A stretch of 64,000 bases of DNA from an uncultured Ruegeria sp. (lineage in GTDB: Bacteria; Pseudomonadota; Alphaproteobacteria; Rhodobacterales; Rhodobacteraceae): assembly GCF_947500045.1 (NCBI RefSeq), contig NZ_CANMQQ010000002.1, positions 400,208 through 464,207 on the forward strand. The letters run 5' to 3'. Positions 61,258 through 64,000 of this stretch are shown here, piece after piece (the stretch's first letter is position 1; each line of letters opens with the position of its first letter). The notes beneath the pieces are model-generated. The model was not told the DNA's origin, searched no databases, and was given only the letters and a program-made list of their open reading frames with translations. The position numbers were made by a program, and so were the translations under genes.

Positions 61258-62577
61258 TCAAACATTCTCAAGATAGCTAAGCCAGTGCTCCTCGGTAGGG
61301 CGGTCGGCAAAGCGCGCGATTTCCTGCCGTTTAGTCATTGCCATATTGCGGATCAGATCAGTGGGAAAGATGCGCGCAACCAAAGGGTCGGTCTCAAATG
61401 CGGATATGGCTGAAGGCCAGTCCGGAGCGAGTTGCGGCAGGTCCGTAACCTCATAGGCATTGCCGCTGATCGGTGCGGGTGGCTGTAGGCTGTCCTCGAT
61501 CCCGACCAATGCCGCACCCAGGACTGCGCTCAGCATCAGATAGGGGTTGATATCACCACCGGCAACACGATGCTCGATCCGCCGCGCTGCGGGCGCGCCA
61601 CCGGGAATACGCAGAGCCGCAGTGCGATTCTCGTAGGCCCAGCTTGCCCCGGTCGGGGCATGTGCGCCGGGCACGAGTCGCGTGTAAGAGTTTCCGTGCG
61701 GCGCGAAAATCAGCGTTGAGCCGGGCATCGCAGCCAGACATCCCGCCACCGCCGAGCGCAACAGTTCGGTGCCCTCAGGCCCCCCGTCATCGAAGATATT
61801 TTTACCATCAGCATCGATCACCGAGAAATGCACATGCATCCCGTTGCCCGCGTCCCGCGCAAAGGGTTTGGCCATAAAGGTCGCGGTGAACCCGTGTTTG
61901 TGGGCAAGACCGCGTGCCAAGCTTTTGAAAAGCCACGTATCATCGGCGCAGCGCATCGCGTCCTGATGGTTCAGGTTGATCTCGAACTGGCCGATACCGC
62001 TCTCGGAAATGGCGGTCTGGGCCGGGATGCCCATGGCAGCACAGCCATCGTAGAGATCGGTAAAAAAGGCATCAAAGGCATCCATTTCGGCCATCGAAAG
62101 AACGGCCTCGTCCTGCAGCCTGCGACCCGTGACTGGGTTGACCGGAGGCTGTGGCTGACCGCCCGAAGCATCGAGCAGAGTGAACTCAAGCTCGGTGGCG
62201 GCGATGACTGACCAACCACGTTCTGCATAACGATCCAGAATTGCAGAAAGGGCGTGCCGGGGGTCGCCCGCAAAGGGTGTGCCATCATCGTGATAGAGGC
62301 ACATGGGAACCAGTGCGGTGGCTGTATCAAGCCACGGCATAGGGACGGGGCCGCGCCCGGTGGGGCGCAGCAGACCATCGGCATCACCGCTTTCGAAGAC
62401 CAACGGGCTGCCATCGATATCGGCCCCCCATAAATCGACATTGAGCGCCGAGAACGGCATTCGCACGACACCTTTATCCAGCTTCGCGCTGTAGGAGGGC
62501 GGCACGCGTTTGCCGCGCATCTGTCCGTTCAGGTCACAGGCGGCGACGCGGAATGTATGCAGGGCGCTCAGGTCCAT
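61258..62577 (-). CDS. Glutamine-synthetase-family ligase (second PuuA-like)
   Basis: A 439-residue GS-superfamily ligase. VAACDLNGQMRGKRVP, ATELEFTLLDA, GQFEINLNHQDAMRCADD, DAGNGMHVHFSV, NRTAALRIPGG and RIEHRVAGGDINPYLMLSAVLGAAL mark the domains. It is clearly diverged from the ligase at 59161, so a different amine is likely. It is controlled by its own copy of the palindrome. It lies upstream of the PuuD/PuuA/PuuB-like operon in the same orientation. Confidence 0.83.
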   Translation of the reverse strand: MDLSALHTFRVAACDLNGQMRGKRVPPSYSAKLDKGVVRMPFSALNVDLWGADIDGSPLVFESGDADGLLRPTGRGPVPMPWLDTATALVPMCLYHDDGTPFAGDPRHALSAILDRYAERGWSVIAATELEFTLLDASGGQPQPPVNPVTGRRLQDEAVLSMAEMDAFDAFFTDLYDGCAAMGIPAQTAISESGIGQFEINLNHQDAMRCADDTWLFKSLARGLAHKHGFTATFMAKPFARDAGNGMHVHFSVIDADGKNIFDDGGPEGTELLRSAVAGCLAAMPGSTLIFAPHGNSYTRLVPGAHAPTGASWAYENRTAALRIPGGAPAARRIEHRVAGGDINPYLMLSAVLGAALVGIEDSLQPPAPISGNAYEVTDLPQLAPDWPSAISAFETDPLVARIFPTDLIRNMAMTKRQEIARFADRPTEEHWLSYLENV

Positions 62578-62635
62578 TGTGGGCTCCGTAGTCGTGTATT
62601 GAGAGGTTTAAATCAGCTTCGTCGCGTTGTCACGG

Positions 62636-62657
62636 AATTTGATCAAATTATGATCAA
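62636..62657. promoter_or_regulatory. Palindromic operator upstream of the second PuuA-like gene
   Basis: The perfect 14-bp palindrome AATTTGATCAAATT is followed by a further TGATCAA half (62651-62657), 11 bases from the first, one helical turn. This suggests two bound dimers in register. Confidence 0.68.
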
Positions 62658-62789
62658 CTGTAATTTGCGGCCTAATATGAAAACTCGAATTGTCCATGTA
62701 GTACATGGGGCAAGACCGCTTTCTTCCGAGTTGTACAACATTGAGACACCCGATTGTGCCCGGTGCAACGATGCCTATAGTCTGTCTTC

Positions 62790-63599
62790 ATGTTCATCTT
62801 CCTTTCCATTCTGTTACTTTTTGCAGGCGGGTTCGCCTATTACGTCTGGTCCAAGAAACAGGCCCGCGCCGCGTTGTTGGCGACATCTCTGACCACTCAT
62901 CAACGCCAAGTTATCGATAATCAGGTGCCGATTATTCGGCGGTTACCAGCTGGGTTACGCAGCCACTTGGACGGCAAGGTGAACCTGTTTCTGGATCAGG
63001 TGAGTTTCTACGGCTGTGATGGGCTGGAGGTGACAGAAGAGATGGAGCTGTCGATCGCAGCGCAGGCCAGTCTTCTCGTGATCAACAGTGAACTTTGGTA
63101 CGATAATCTGACCACGATCCTGATCTATCCCAACGCATTCAAGTCGAAGCAACGGCGGCAGTCAGGCTTCGTCGTATCCGAAAAAGAGATCGTTCGCACC
63201 GGCGAAAGCTGGGATCGCGGGCCGGTCATTCTGTCATGGGCGCACAGCCAGCAAGGTGCGTTGGATGATCGGGACGGCCAAAATGTTGTGCTGCACGAAT
63301 TCGCTCATCAGATCGATGATTTGTCGGGCGGCACCAACGGCGTGCCCATCCTGAGCGAAGGTCAAAGCTTTGCCGAGTGGGAAAAGGTGTTCCTGACGGC
63401 CTATGATACGCATGTGCAGGCCGTTGAAAGCGGGCGGCACACGGTCATCGACCCCTATGGTGCGACGGGACATGAGGAGTTCTTTGCGGTCTCCGTTGAG
63501 GTCTTCTTTGAACGCCCCAAAGCGCTAAAACACGAGGTGCCCGAGGTCTATGAACAGCTTTCGAGACTGTTCCGACTGAACCCGGTAGAGTGGGCTTAG
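62790..63599 (+). CDS. mtfA: MtfA-family zinc metallopeptidase
   Basis: A 269-residue peptidase of the M90 family. The N-terminal hydrophobic segment (MFIFLSILLLFAGGFAYYVW) is an anchor, as in related alphaproteobacterial members. The zinc motif VVLHEFAHQIDDLSG (HExxH) is near residue 170, with the third-ligand glutamate in GHEEFFAVSVEVFFE. In E. coli MtfA titrates the glucose regulator Mlc; whether that applies here is unknown. Its stop overlaps that of the convergent permease gene. Confidence 0.92.
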   Translation: MFIFLSILLLFAGGFAYYVWSKKQARAALLATSLTTHQRQVIDNQVPIIRRLPAGLRSHLDGKVNLFLDQVSFYGCDGLEVTEEMELSIAAQASLLVINSELWYDNLTTILIYPNAFKSKQRRQSGFVVSEKEIVRTGESWDRGPVILSWAHSQQGALDDRDGQNVVLHEFAHQIDDLSGGTNGVPILSEGQSFAEWEKVFLTAYDTHVQAVESGRHTVIDPYGATGHEEFFAVSVEVFFERPKALKHEVPEVYEQLSRLFRLNPVEWA

Positions 63600-64000
63600 C
63601 GAGCGAAGTTCAGTTTGAACTGCATTTTGGTTTTTCGCTCGGCGGGGAGGTGTTTGTTGAGGTGTTTGTTGACCATGCCGAAGCCCCAGACGATGACGAG
63701 TGTGACCATGATGAAGTAGAAGGCCAGGATTGGGTAGGGGACGAACGGGTTGAAGGTTTTGTCCGCGAAGTAGCTGGCGTAATACAGCGCGTCTCCGCGT
63801 TGTTGCCAGGCCGGGAAGGCCGAGAAGAAGACCAGTGTGGTGGACTGGAATACAAAGATCGCCTCATTGGTGTAGGCGGGCCATGCCAGACGCAGCATTG
63901 TGGGCCAGATGATCCGGCGGAAGCGGGACCAGCCGGACATGCCATAGGCATCCGCGGCCTCGATATCGCCCTTGGGGATCGAGCGCAGGGCGCCATAGAA
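63596..64000 (-). CDS. Amino-acid/polyamine ABC transporter permease (5' end off window)
   Basis: The frame runs in from the right edge (FYGALRSIPKGDIEAADAYG), so only the last 134 residues are present. The EAA loop, EAADAYGMSGWSRFRRIIWP, with membrane helices VFQSTTLVFFSAFP and ILAFYFIMVTLVIVWGFGMV, is that of HisM/ArtM-type polar amino-acid permeases. In the context of the neighbouring polyamine-type genes it may move arginine, ornithine or a related cation. The ORF-track entry at 63596-63940 is only an internal start. Confidence 0.88.
   Translation of the reverse strand, partial: FYGALRSIPKGDIEAADAYGMSGWSRFRRIIWPTMLRLAWPAYTNEAIFVFQSTTLVFFSAFPAWQQRGDALYYASYFADKTFNPFVPYPILAFYFIMVTLVIVWGFGMVNKHLNKHLPAERKTKMQFKLNFAR

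Overview
The window looks like chromosomal DNA from a marine Roseobacter-group alphaproteobacterium (Rhodobacterales). The evidence is the GC-rich coding background, DUF6280 and DUF1636 proteins, a flavin-dependent thymidylate synthase (thyX), a TRAP uptake system, a phaZ / phaC-phaP-phaR storage-polymer locus, and two copies of an extragenic hairpin repeat that I associate with roseobacters. No rRNA, CRISPR array, prophage or complete insertion sequence was seen. One tRNA gene (Cys) is present.

Layout. 0-1.8 kb: a cobalamin riboswitch and the start of a DUF1636 gene, then a 3-hydroxyisobutyrate-type dehydrogenase. 2.0-5.6 kb: a surface-glycan block (a broken gene, two paralogous GT2/GT92-type glycosyltransferases, a methyltransferase) ending at tRNA-Cys. 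5.9-16.5 kb: housekeeping and envelope genes (PCMT-like, TolC, a PopZ-like polar protein, cobQ, efp, an ABC membrane domain without ATPase, ygfZ, a glycosyltransferase, an RpiR regulator). 16.6-24.5 kb: a catabolic cluster with an N-formylglutamate amidohydrolase-like enzyme, a three-part TRAP transporter, a glutamine-synthetase-like ligase, an aldehyde dehydrogenase and an Fe-alcohol dehydrogenase. Together these could import an amine or amino-alcohol, gamma-glutamylate it, oxidise it and hydrolyse it. 25-32.5 kb: parE, flanked on both sides by AT-richer accessory genes. 32.5-41.8 kb: ppk2, MATE, an aminotransferase, sdhE, MarR, gloA, thyX, csp. 42.2-44.7 kb: a bufABCD-type 'bufferin' metal-binding RiPP operon. 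44.9-50.7 kb: thrS and a run of alpha/beta hydrolases and VOC proteins. 50.7-55.7 kb: PHA depolymerase, synthase, phasin and regulator, with a shared CTGC-N3-GCAG site in each promoter. 56.5-62.6 kb: a DegT aminotransferase and a PuuA/PuuB/PuuD-like polyamine block (two glutamine-synthetase-like ligases, an FAD oxidase, a glutamine amidotransferase), with the palindrome TTTGATCAAA upstream of both transcription units. The right edge has mtfA and a cut-off amino-acid ABC permease.

The strongest candidate for an undescribed system is the single 882-residue gene at 29288-31936. It combines an N-terminal PD-(D/E)xK nuclease of HsdR-N type, a P-loop NTPase core, a long helical region and a C-terminal S1 nucleic-acid-binding domain. 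It sits alone in AT-rich DNA next to parE, with imperfect repeats on either side, and I suspect a single-gene antiphage system. A second accessory item is a translationally coupled pair (coiled-coil membrane protein plus small unknown protein) fused in expression to the 3' end of parE. Two alpha/beta hydrolases whose catalytic serine is replaced (by Ala and by Asp), and the gamma-glutamyl-type amino-alcohol cluster, are also worth testing.

Limits: start sites were chosen by eye from Shine-Dalgarno spacing and family knowledge. No alignments, searches or structure predictions were run. Family names come from recognised motifs.
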